Source: Klebsormidium nitens (Eukaryota > Streptophyta > Klebsormidiophyceae > Klebsormidiales > Klebsormidiaceae). From it: a DNA stretch of 64,000 nucleotides. This document shows, piece after piece, positions 36,160 through 46,682 of this stretch (positions are counted from its first letter, which is position 1; each line of letters starts with the position of its first letter). The stretch is taken from assembly GCA_000708835.1 (NCBI GenBank), contig DF237093.1:103796-167795 (forward strand), written 5' to 3'. The position numbers and the translations under genes are program-made. Below the pieces are notes generated by a model. It did not search any database, was not told the DNA's origin, and worked only from the letters and a program-made list of their open reading frames with translations.

Positions 36160-37270
36160 TCAGTCCTCATCATCCGACTCCACTATTCCATCCACCCGCT
36201 GTCCTTCGTTCCCTTGCTGCTCTCTTCCAGGTCCCCTACGCGCCAAACCCTGACCTAAACCCTGACCTAAACCCTGCACGTTTCCCTGGTCACGTGCCCA
36301 CCCCCTCCGTTCTGCCTCCGCTTGCGCTTGCTCGTACGCCTCTCTCTGTAAGTGCAGCTGCACCTGCTCTTGTTGCTCCTCGTTCAACTGCACCCCGTTT
36401 CCGTTCTCTCCCCCGCCGTGCTGCGGATCCAACCCCAAGTCGGCCCACGGCATAAGCGACCGCAGAAATTCTGTCCGTCCAGTTCCGCCGGCAGAGCCCC
36501 CTGCGGAACACCCCCCGCTTGCATATCAATCGCGGGAGGAAGCTCCGCCGGAATACCCGGAAGAGGGCCCCCCGCGGCCTCCTCGTCCGGCGGGAGAGTG
36601 TGTGTGTTGTTCGAGAACTCGGACACCGGCAGGTAAGCGTACTCGTTCTCGGTCGAGGGGAACGACTCGGATCGGACGCATGCCCAGTCGTCAGCAGCGG
36701 CTTTTTCGGTTGGGGTGTTCAAAGAGGTGACCGCGTTCTTGGCTGCCTGCTTCAGCCAGTCCTGTGGAGTAAAAAGAAGGGAGCGGAGGCATCAGGGCCG
36801 CGTCTGAACACAGCTTGCGAAGCACAAATGACAGACGCGCCACGGGCTTCAATCGACATGTGTGTAAAATGAAACCTTAGATCTCGAAACGACAGTTCAA
36901 GCTACCGCGATGGCCAATGCCTCGGTTGCAGAGTTGACTGCAAGAGCGCAAAGCGCGAAAGCTCAGCATGTCGTACAACCAATAGCTAGAACCCCAGGCT
37001 CGACCGCAACCCAAGAGATGCCAGTTTACTATACAAATCATAATGCAGACACTATCTATAGTCTCACACACATGCTGAGCATAGCACCTGCAAAAGACTC
37101 GTAAGCATGACCCAAATGGCGCGACGTCGGCTGCTGACATGCGCTTCCTGCGGCCGCCACAACAGGTGGCGGCGCTCCAGATAGATGTCAATCAGGTGCT
37201 CCAGAGTGGGGCCCCCAGCGGTCGCCTTTGCCGAGACAGGCACGTTCAGTAACTTGGCCCACTCCGAATC
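36160..37270 (-). pseudogene. Broken copy of the last two TCF25 exons
   Basis: The equivalents of TCF25 exon 6 (37270-37139) and exon 7 (36761-36160) are present, and homology continues through the intron upstream to ~37985, where it ends inside the intron corresponding to ~42840. Exons 1-5 are absent. The exon 6 copy has lost the last base of its donor context (CAT in place of CAG before GTCAGC). The exon 7 copy lacks 13 bp at 36468/36469 that are present at 41383-41395, shifting the frame. Its C-terminal Gln-Gly-Leu repeat is one 12-nt unit longer. It therefore cannot encode a TCF25 protein. Confidence 0.88.
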
Positions 37271-38859
37271 CTGCACGAGTAAAAGGCATTTGATGCAGGA
37301 TTGCAGTCCCACGCATCTCGAGATCTGGTGTTCAGCAGACTTTAAATTCAGAGTGGAAGGCAAAATCACGGAATTGTCTGTTCTTGTAGTTATTGTTTGA
37401 GACTGTAACGGCTGGGCTACAGGAGTCGCATGCTAAAGTGCACCGTGCTGCTTGTTTCTTGAACGGCAAAAGTTATCCAAGAAAGCGGGCTATCAGTATT
37501 TGCCACGTAGAGCTTCTGGTTGCGGTTCAAGATCCTTCGAAAATGGTCAACGTTTCGAGCCACAGCCTCGCCCTCATCGGCAAGCGACTAAGAATAAAAA
37601 GCCGTTCGCAAGCAAGCAGTTCAGAGGTGATCGGCTCCTAATGGCTGAACCTCTGCTTCTGAACGTCCTTCTGAACGGCAAACATCCAACAAGTCTCAGA
37701 TCGAAAAAGGTCATGCGGAACCATCAAGGCGTGCACGGACCATCTGTCGCTGGCCCAACTCCTCAGTAGTAGCTTTGCATGATAATCTGCCTACACGTTA
37801 TTCCACGAGAAAGCTGATGTCATTCAACATAGATCAGCGCTTGCGGTCTTGCAGCCGCAACCGACACGTATTCGTCAGAGTCCGATCATGCACACTGACG
37901 AACTGTATCGATGCGATTTCGAACGGAAGAGCAAAGGCAGCAACAAGCACCCTTTGTTCGGAAGAGATCAAGCTGTGCCTGCAGTGTTCTTAACTTCAGT
38001 CCGATATTACAGAACTGTCCCCGACCAAAGCTTTTGGTTTGCCGATCAAGACCATCTTGAAGAATCGACCAAACAAGAAAAATGCCCCTCCATTCAAGTG
38101 CGTCCTTGAAATGCTCCAATGCCTGCAAAAAGAACTTACCACTGATTGCAGCGGCGAACGCACTGCCTGACTTCTTCAAAAATCTGCCTTTGGGATCGCA
38201 TGATCTTCGTCGCCCGCATGTTGCAAGGGCTTCGGCAGGCGTTTCAATACCTAAGTTTCACGTGACTCTGCAACAACCAGTGAGTGATAACATAACCCCA
38301 TCTGCACAATCATGCCCTACGCATATAGAAGCCCGCCAAAAAAAGACGTATATATATTGCTCATGCAGCATGCATCGATCCACCTGGTAGTCGCCGTCGG
38401 ATTGGCAAGTCTCGCTCCTGCTTATATATCTTCAAAACACTCGATAAAAATGGAAAGATACAGCATTGCCCCTGCCCAAGGATGAGACGCAAAAATTCGA
38501 GAAATGGTCCAAACATCGAACTTTTCTCTGAATTTTCAGCAGAAGTTGAGAGCAAATGCATTCGTTTATCATCTGTGCTTTCTGAGTGATGTACCAATCT
38601 TCTTGCGCTACCAGCTTTCAATTTTCTTTTGTAGTAACGTATCTAGCCAATAGGCTAGGCTGCTGGGGACAGAAGACTCAGAAGCCTGGTAATACCGACA
38701 CGTGTACGCGAGTATCGGCGCCTTAACCCCTGGCCGGTTTATGGCTGGCCAGGCCGGCCGCGACCGCGCGCGCCGCGCCCTCCAATCAGAGATCGTCCAA
38801 GTCGACGAACAGGCCTGCACACCATTTGCGCGGCTCAAGGAACTTGGATGCGCACGAAG
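37271..38859. other. Duplicated TCF25 intron sequence, duplication junction and upstream of F-box copy B
   Basis: From 37271 to about 37985 the sequence is a diverged copy of TCF25 intron 5 (~42168-42840); the block GCACACTGACGAACTGTATCG is shared. From about 38000 onward homology fades, marking the junction. The last ~160 bases resemble the promoter region of F-box copy A. No gene seen. Confidence 0.6.
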
Positions 38860-39870
38860 ATGGAGCACAAGCCGCAGGACCTCTGTTCCTCCTTTGCGTT
38901 AACTTTTAAAGGTGCTGAAGAGCCTACAGGGATTAGCAGCTTGCCAGACGATGTCCTGTCACTCATTCTGAACAAAGTCGATGTGCAGGACTCTGTGACC
39001 TTTCTAACTCTCAATCTTGCCTGCAAGAGGTTCAGCCACATCGCTTCTCCAAGCTTCCCACTTTGGAGGAAAGCTTTCTTTGGCGGTAAGGAGCTGCCAC
39101 AGGAAACGAGTGAGCTGAAGGCGCTTGAGGAGGAAGTTGGTCATTTTGGGGGCTATAAGCGCCTTTTAGGGGCTCGGTTGCTGACCCGGACAACCTCCGT
39201 GATAAGTTATCCTTCAAAGAGCATGCTATTCCTCATGAAGACGAGGGAGGGGAGGGCTTTCATGTGGGGAGGTGGGATGAAGGAACCACCAGCTAAATCG
39301 AAAGCTAACAGGTGGTCGTCTGGTCCACCATTTACGTGGCGGGATTGCCAGCTCAAGCCCCTGTTTGAGGTCTCCACTCCGGACGAGCTGATTGACAAGA
39401 TTTGTCCACTTTACTCAGATTACAGAAAAACATTGGCACGACCTGGTGGACACCAATCAGAGGAACAGGCGACGTATTCCACGTGGGACACCACGATCTT
39501 GCTAGAGACCTTCTTCCTTTTGGAGGGACATCCGGGGAAGCTCTTTCACAAGCTGCACACGCGGAGTCTCAGTTGCGAAGTTGAATACTGCGCCGCCTCA
39601 CTCCGCTTCAGTGCTTTTCACAGGGCGTCAAGAGTTGTATTCCGAGTACCTGCTTGCAGATTCAACTCGCTGGTCGATGGTTGGTTGGTCATCAAAAGGT
39701 TATTAGCACAACCCGAACTCTCAGTATCCTGTGCAGGCCGTCTGGCCGAAGAGAGCAGCGTACGGTTCGAAGGGGTGTGCTGCCTCCATTGTAGCATGGA
39801 ACTCTATTCGCCCAACGAAAGGGTAGAGGATTTTAAGCCGCAGCTTTTGATGGCGGGTCTTCCCAAGTGA
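38860..39870 (+). CDS. F-box protein, intact copy B
   Basis: Single-exon gene for a 336 aa F-box protein, a probable SCF ubiquitin-ligase adaptor. The F-box spans residues ~24-65 (ISSLPDDVLSLILNKV...LNLACKRFSHIASPSFPLWRKAFF). The C-terminal part has conserved aromatic and charged motifs (FMWGGGMKEPP, TTILLETFFLLEGHPGKLFHKLH, VVFRVPACRF) but no leucine-rich or Kelch repeat that I recognise; the substrate-binding domain type is unknown. An in-frame ATG also exists at 38848. I prefer 38860 because copy A must begin at the matching position. It lies 4.9 kb downstream of copy A in the same orientation and is followed by the TCF25 gene on the other strand, just as copy A is followed by the TCF25 fragment. 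Confidence 0.82.
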   Translation: MEHKPQDLCSSFALTFKGAEEPTGISSLPDDVLSLILNKVDVQDSVTFLTLNLACKRFSHIASPSFPLWRKAFFGGKELPQETSELKALEEEVGHFGGYKRLLGARLLTRTTSVISYPSKSMLFLMKTREGRAFMWGGGMKEPPAKSKANRWSSGPPFTWRDCQLKPLFEVSTPDELIDKICPLYSDYRKTLARPGGHQSEEQATYSTWDTTILLETFFLLEGHPGKLFHKLHTRSLSCEVEYCAASLRFSAFHRASRVVFRVPACRFNSLVDGWLVIKRLLAQPELSVSCAGRLAEESSVRFEGVCCLHCSMELYSPNERVEDFKPQLLMAGLPK

Positions 39871-41085
39871 AGCTGCCTCTATGATGAAGACGTCCTTTCG
39901 TGTAGAGAAAAGGCGCGAACATGCAGTAGATCAAATGTATCTCGAGAGGATACTCTTGATGTAGCCTTCGTTGAAGAATAGCCTTCAGTGTGCTACTCTT
40001 TCATTGAAATACTAAATGCTGTGGAAGCTTCTTTTCTTAGTATCATGATCATCTCTTTTGTCTTGAAAACATCTGACCGGGACGATCTGCGGGTCATTAT
40101 AATCTTGTTGGCTCCCAGTCACTGCGAGCCATCAGTTCCCGAGCGGGCGCTGCTCAGTCGGCATATCGGCCGTCATGCTGTCCACGTCAGGCATTTATCC
40201 ACAGCACGCGTGCAAACTCAGCATACTCCTTTACACGGCTGCACATGGCTGTATGCCCCATACCGGCCGGGCAGTTACTCACAGCCATTGGCACTAGCTA
40301 ATCAAAGAAACCATTGCTCGGCTGTTTCAGCTATTCTTCATTTTGGCAAACCATTGTTACTCGTCATCATCTCATGAGAACAGCAAGCATGCAGCGCAGT
40401 GCTGATCATCTACAGGCTAGGCTCGAAATTACACACCGGCACCCTGATCATGAAGATGCTTTATGAACGGAATCACTCCGATTCCATGTGTACCGGCATG
40501 CATAATGGAGACGGGGGTTGCACGGCTGCCAAAGCGAGGGGCCTCAGCTAGGATGCATGCTGCATGAAATGCGTGACTCAACGTGACCCCGCGGCAATGA
40601 GGAAACACGCGTGCACCTGTGAAAGTTGACCGACAAGTGCCGAACATCGCCTATAATCGACGGATCTGCGTGAAAGTTTTACCCCGTTCCTTCTCCGACG
40701 ACCATGCTTCTCCAGTCTTACGATCATGGATCGGCTGAAACAACCACATAGACGTGGCTGGTTACGTTGGAGAAGCCCACTATCAGTCACAGATTGAATC
40801 CATGCAAGTCGAATTCAAAACTCGACAGCTATTGCACCGGTGAGTGAGGCCTTTCTCTCGAACCTCAGGCTGGCATACAAGTATAGCCTCCGGTGGATTT
40901 CCACTTACACATGCAGCGCCCCACATTTTCCGCTTGCATGATGAAGCTGCCCTCTGTGAAGGTCATAACATATCGCAGCATGACATGAGCATTTAAAATC
41001 CCCAGATGTCGTGATCGGAAAAGAAAGGTCCACATTCCGGCTCTTGCAACCCGCATTGAGAGAGACCTTTTGCGCTGTTCAAGGA
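39871..41085. other. Intergenic between F-box copy B and TCF25
   Basis: About 1.2 kb of tail-to-tail intergenic DNA, matching 34974-36159 in position within the duplication. No gene or RNA seen. Confidence 0.5.
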
Positions 41086-44000
41086 TCACTCCTCATCGTC
41101 CGACTCCACTATTCCATCGACCCATTGTCCTCCGTTCCCTTGTTGCTCTCTCCCGGGTGCCCTACGTCCCAAACCCTGACCCAAACCCTGCACGTTTCTC
41201 TGGCCACGTGCCCACCCCCTCCGTTCCGCCTCCGCTTGCGCTTGCTCGTACGCCTCTCTCTGTAAGTGCAGCTGTACCTGCTCTAGTTGCTCCTCGTTCA
41301 ACTGCACCCCGTTTCCGTTCTCTCCCCCGCCGTGCTGCGGCTCCAACCCCAAGTCGGCCCACGGCATCAGCGACCGCAGAAACAGCATCAGCGGATTCTG
41401 TCCGTCAAGTTCCGCCGGCAGAGCACCCGGCGGAACACCCCTTGCTTGCACATCAACCGCGCCCGGAAGCTCCGCCGGATTAACCGGAAGAGGGGCCCCC
41501 GCGGCCTCCTCGTCTGGTGGGAGAGTGTGCGTGTTGTCTGAGAACTCGGAGACCGGCAGGTAAGCGTACTCGTTTTCGGTCGAGGGGAATGACTCGGATC
41601 GGACGCACGCCCAGTCGTCAGCAGCGGCTTTTCCGGTTGGCGTGCTGAGGGACGCAACGGCGTTCTTGGCTGCCTGCTTCAGCCAGTCCTGAAAGGGAGC
41701 AGCGAAGGGAGGCATTAGGGCTGCGTGCGATTACAGGTTTTCAAGAAGCACGAGTGAGAGATGCGCCACAGGCTTGCTTCAACATATGCGCAGAATGAAA
41801 CCTCGAAACGACACTTCAAGCTACCGCGTCGGCTGTTGCCCGCAAGAGCGCAACGTCCGATAAGTCAGAACGCTAGAACGCTAGAACGCGAGGCTCGAGC
41901 GCAGCCTCAGAGGCGCCAGTCCATTCAACCAATCTTTACCAATCGTATTGCAGACAATCTAGTCCCACATGCTAAGCATGACACATGCAAGGACCTCATA
42001 AGCATGACCCAACAGACGTGACGTCAGCAGCTGACCTGCGCTTCCTGCGGGCGCCACAACAGGTGGCTGCGCTCCAGGTAAATGTCAATCAGGTGCTCCA
42101 GCGTTGGTCCTCCAGCGGTCGCCTTTGCGAAGACAGGCGCGTTCAGCAGCTTGGCCCACTCCGAATCCTGCAGAAGTCAAGAATCCGTTTCGGGGTCTGA
42201 GATTGAGCGCAAACGTCAGAGTCTGGAATTTAGGAGCTTGCAGGTTCAGAACGGAAGGAGCGCTTGCTTGAGATACAAAATTCCTGTACTTGTGGCTCTG
42301 ACGGCTTACTACAGGAGCGCAGGATGCTAAAGTGCAGCGTGCTGCTTCTCTCTTGTATGGCCGAGGCTAAAAAGATAAATGATCCTGTATTCGATGGTCG
42401 CGTACAGATTCCCGGTTGCGATCCAAAATCCTTCGACAGTGATCAAGTTTTCCCGCCAATCCCTCGTCTTCATCGGCAAGCAACTACGAAAAAGGGGCCC
42501 TTCCTAGGCAAGCAGTTAAGAAAGAATCAGCTCCCAACGGTGAACCTCTGCTTCTGACGGCCAACACCCGAACAAGTCTCACACTGAAGCGTGCCCGGAC
42601 CCTCTCTCGCTGGCCCAGCTCCTCCATAGTAACTTTGCCCCGATTATTCCACCTACAAAATAACCTTCGACAAAGCTACGCTATATAGACCAGCGCTTGC
42701 CGTCTTGCAGCCGCCACTGACATGACTTTGTCAGAGTCCGTTCATGCACACTGACGAACTGTATCGCTGAGATTTGAACGGAACATCGAAGGCAGCAAGG
42801 AGCGACCCTTTGCTTGGAAGAGATGGAGCTGTGCCTACCTTACCGATAGAATTAAAGATCTCTATCCAGTTGGTTCGTCAGCTTGCGAATCAGGACCAGC
42901 TTTCAAAAACCGTACCCAGCTTTGAATAAGAGTCGCCCTCCGAAAAGATATGTAATAATGTAACGGTGTGTCGCCCGTTAATTGAGTGTATTCCCAGAAT
43001 GGTTTGAAGAGCTGGGGGAGTTCGTCACCCTCACCTCTTTGATGGGCGTCTTCTCGATGAGCTTCTGCAGCATGGCGGGGTGCAGCAACAGGGCCTGTTC
43101 CAGCAACTGCAGTGACGTCACGCCCCCGCCGCCGTTCTCGGCACCGTGCGCATCGTTGCCGGAGGTCGATGCACCCTTTGAGCTGCATGCCAGATTGTTA
43201 CGCATGAGGGGGCGTTTTGAGCACAGAATGAACGGACAAAGCATTGTCGAACCTTGGGGTGAAACAGAGCCTGTAGAAGATTGTGATTTGGAAGCCAAGC
43301 GCCAACCCGAAACGAAGCCCTGAGAAAGGCACGTGTTGGGCGCAGCACTCACTTGACAGCGTCGGAGGGGACAATCTCAGCTAACATGAAAGAGAAGTTG
43401 GTTCGCTGCAAAATGAAGTCCTCCTTTGTGACTTGCCAATCAAGGAAAGCGTGGCAGAATAAAAGGGTTTTAGCCAGCCGTTGGAGAAGCCTTCTAGGGC
43501 GTCGGCATGTTCCCGTCCTCTTTCAAAGCCGTTTCTAGACGCAAGATGAGACCACGTTGGTTTGAACGAACGCAAACAGAAGCATTTTTAGGGCTGGGTA
43601 AAGAAGGTATAAGCGAAGATACTCATGAGCATTAGCAGAAAGCTGCTCGGACCAAGCTATGTCCCTTCTTGCCTCACCTCTTCTGGCGCTCCTCCAAGCG
43701 AAAGCGCGCCATTGCAAGCGAGAAGGCGAAGTTGGGCAGCACGCGAAGCGAGCGCTCCGCGTCTAGTTCGTCTGCCAGCCGCTCCAGGTAATCAAACTGC
43801 TCCGAGCGGAGGGCGTAGTAGTCCACGCAGAAGAGGGCGCCGGCGGGATCGCCCTCCGGGTCAAGCGACAGCACCAGCTTGCACACCTGCCAGATGAGCC
43901 GACTAGAGAGTCAGCAAAGTCCAGAAACTGTACATTGGAGATTGGTATAGAGTCAATTCACGATAGTGACTGTGCAATGATCAAGAGGGACGGACCAGCA

Positions 44001-46181
44001 CGTGATGTTGCTTGAGTTGGTTCAAGCGAGATCCAGCATGTCTTTCACGCTTGGCAAAGTTGAATGTTAAGAAGCCTCTGCACGAAGTGCACGGAAAAAG
44101 GGAATTGTTAAGCTGTTAAAGTGTCACACTGTCTTTGAGCAGCAGTATCGGACAACATACGGACACTGGGCGACGCAAACAACGGGAGCGTCAAGCCGCC
44201 CAGACAAAAGACTACTCACGTAAACAGCTTTCAAGCAAAAAGGCCCTGTTCGAGCTCACCTCGAGCGCCGTCCTGTGGCACCCCCGCCGGCCCAGGTGCT
44301 GCATGTGCCGAAAAAGGGCCTGGTAAAACGCCCGGTTGGGCTCTTCTTCGAACGGAACGCGGCACGTCCCGAGCGAGATGTTAAACGACGGATGCCACGC
44401 GCACTCGAACGCGTAGAGGCAGCGCTCGAGCAGCTCCGCGACCGTCTGCATCTCGCCCATTTGCTTGTACACGTCAGCCAACGTCAGCAGGCCGTCGATG
44501 TGGTACGGGTGCTGGGCGACGAGGTGCGCGATGGCGTTCGGGTCGTGGGTGGCCGCCAGGGCCTCGAACTAGGGAGGGGAGAAATAGGTGGTCAGGGATC
44601 TGAACTTGAGATGCAAGACAGCCGCTACGAGGGCCTTGTTCAGCGAACCAGGCTGCAAGCATCCTGAACGAGGGATAAAACTGGAAGTAAGGACGCGCGA
44701 CGATCTTGACTTAAAAAGAGGAGGTTTGGCTATTGACGAGAAGAGGGATCAAGAATGTGAATGACGAAGCTGAAGATGGGGAGGAACTTTGTCAAGGCAA
44801 TACTAATAGAAGCCAAGTCAACAAATTGATGGGATCTTAGACAACAGAACACCGGTCCTACCTCGTGTTGTGTCCGCAAGTAGTCCCTCGAAAATGTGTA
44901 CTTGAAGAACTGGCACCCGTCCTTGCTCCCCATAGACTCCATCAGAATCCCGCCATCCCACCGCGGCCAATGGTCCAACGGACTGATCAGCAGCCCCCCT
45001 TTCCTCGGCCCCACCGCACCCCTTCCGCGACCCCTCCCTGACAGCCGGTGTCTCCGCCCCCCCCCGCCACGCGCGCCGGCCCCTTCGTGCGCTTCCACCG
45101 AACTGATCACTTTCGATCCGAAGATTCGTCGGAGCTCGTCCTCCGCTTTCAGGTGCTTCACATCTACTCCCAGAACGTGCCGGTTGCTTCTCGGTCTCGA
45201 GGCTTCCGTGCTCCGGCCTGCTGTTTCAGGAGCCTCTCCCCCGACCGGCAGCTCGTCTAGCTTCCGCAGAATCTCCTCGACTTCTTCGTCCTCACGAACC
45301 TTGCCCTTGCCTTTACTCCGCCCCCTAGTATTGGATCCGGCAACATCCGGAGTAACATGGCCTGCGCTCTCACTCGATGTTGCAGTGGTCTCAGGCGAGG
45401 GTGGTGTAACATCGGTAGCCCCTGAATCTGCGACCCCCTTCGCTTTCTTCTTTTTCTTCTTCTTGCCCTTTGCTGAGGACCGTGGTTGTTCTACGAGCGC
45501 CAAAGGGGGCCCTGTCTCCTCGTCGCTTGCTTCTGCCTCCTCGTCGGCGACTCCCGCCTCATCCTGTACAACACAAAGACACCGCCACTCAAAGACGCGG
45601 TATTTCTTGGAAGGCGGTGCAAGAGATGACTTCAGGCTTCCCGGAATCAACCAGTGCCCCAGAAAGGTGAAGAAGCAATCGGAATGCTGAAGCATCAATA
45701 CCTACGTTTTGCCACCATGACATTAGACATGCCCATAAGTTTATTTGACCTTCCCGAAAGAGATATGCAAAGGGCGACAAGTTTCAGCACGTGATGAACA
45801 TGCGGATTTGTTTGTTCCGAACAATTTCGAACAGAGACCTCTCTGTCTCCATGTGTATGAGGTGCAAACGCTTCATTTCCTTCTCCTCAAAGTTGTGCCT
45901 CATCAGTCTGCTATTTGTCGACAGAAAGAAACAGACCTTCATCAAGGACTTAGACAAGCAGCGCCGGACGAGCAAGAACTAAAGCATGCAATGGTGGCAT
46001 GGACAGTTGGCCAAGGGGCCGAGCTAGGACATACCTCATCTCCGAGAAGGTCGAATGGATTTCTGACCGCTCCCGCTGGCTCCTCCTCACTGCTCTCCTC
46101 AAGATCCTCATTCACCGCTTGTTCCGGCCCAGCCTTGAGTTGCTGCTGAGCCAGCAGGCGCTTCACGGCACGCGCAGACAT
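41086..46181 (-). CDS. TCF25: TCF25 / RQC1-like ribosome quality-control factor
   Basis: Member of the TCF25 (NULP1) family, whose yeast member Rqc1 belongs to the ribosome quality-control complex that helps ubiquitinate nascent chains on stalled 60S subunits. Exons: 46181-46035, 45563-44862, 44568-44260, 43886-43678, 43182-43035, 42167-42036, 41688-41086; phases agree, 749 aa. The N-terminus is acidic and contains RNPFDLLGDE. A Lys-rich run (KGKKKKKKKAKG) follows in exon 2. The conserved core includes QFFKYTFSRDYLRTQHEFE, HPYHIDGLLTLADVYKQMG, ERCLYAFECAWHPSFNISLGTCRVPF, NRAFYQALFRHMQHLGRRGCHRTALE, FCVDYYALRSEQFDYL and LPNFAFSLAMARF, all typical of TCF25. The C-terminus is acidic (VESDDEE). 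Its 3' end is duplicated at 36160-37270. It is head to head with the glutaredoxin gene. Confidence 0.92.
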
Positions 46182-46682
46182 GCTGACTCTAGATCTGCAG
46201 CAGACTGGGACCAGTTAAGAGGCGGTCTCAGGGGGCCCCAGTCTTAGTCTAGGACAGCTGTACTTCTGATTTAGCTGGTGACGGAGGGACAGGGACTGCA
46301 GCTGAGCACTGCGCGAAAAGAGATCAGCAGTACGTTGGATTTCCTTCAAGTTGCTGCAGAGTAACCAAAAGCGAAGCCTGTTTCTAAATAAATAAAGATG
46401 CGGAAGAGGTTTTAAAAAAAGTAGAACCGGTACTTTCGAGATCTGGAGATTTGCGCTAGGAACTGGAAGTTCTAGAAAGTCGCCCACCCTCCTTCCTGAA
46501 CAATGACTCGCTTGCTGTGCACACTGAGCTGCGGACTTCACGAGCAGAGCATGAAGGAGGAGGCTTCAGAGCATCTTTCCTGAATCGCCTAGGGCTAGGG
46601 CTGGGGCTGGGGCCGGGGCCAGTTTCCTCCAGCATAATTTTTCTCGACGAGGGCCCCTTTCCGTGTCTGCAATTCGCAAACC
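46182..46682. promoter_or_regulatory. Shared 501-bp divergent promoter region (TCF25 / glutaredoxin)
   Basis: Only 501 bp separate the two divergent start codons. The glutaredoxin-proximal side contains a short telomere-like GC repeat (AGGGCTAGGGCTGGGGCT..., 46590-46622). Joint regulation is inferred from spacing. Confidence 0.5.

Noticed and set aside
36250-36285. Telomere-like repeat of the type CCCTAAAC/CCTGACCTAAA
   Set aside because: It is a 12-nt coding repeat (Gln-Gly-Leu) of the TCF25 C-terminus copied into the relic, not an interstitial telomere.
44896-45690. 264-codon plus-strand open frame
   Set aside because: Antisense shadow of TCF25 exon 2, including a poly-Phe run that mirrors the poly-Lys tract.
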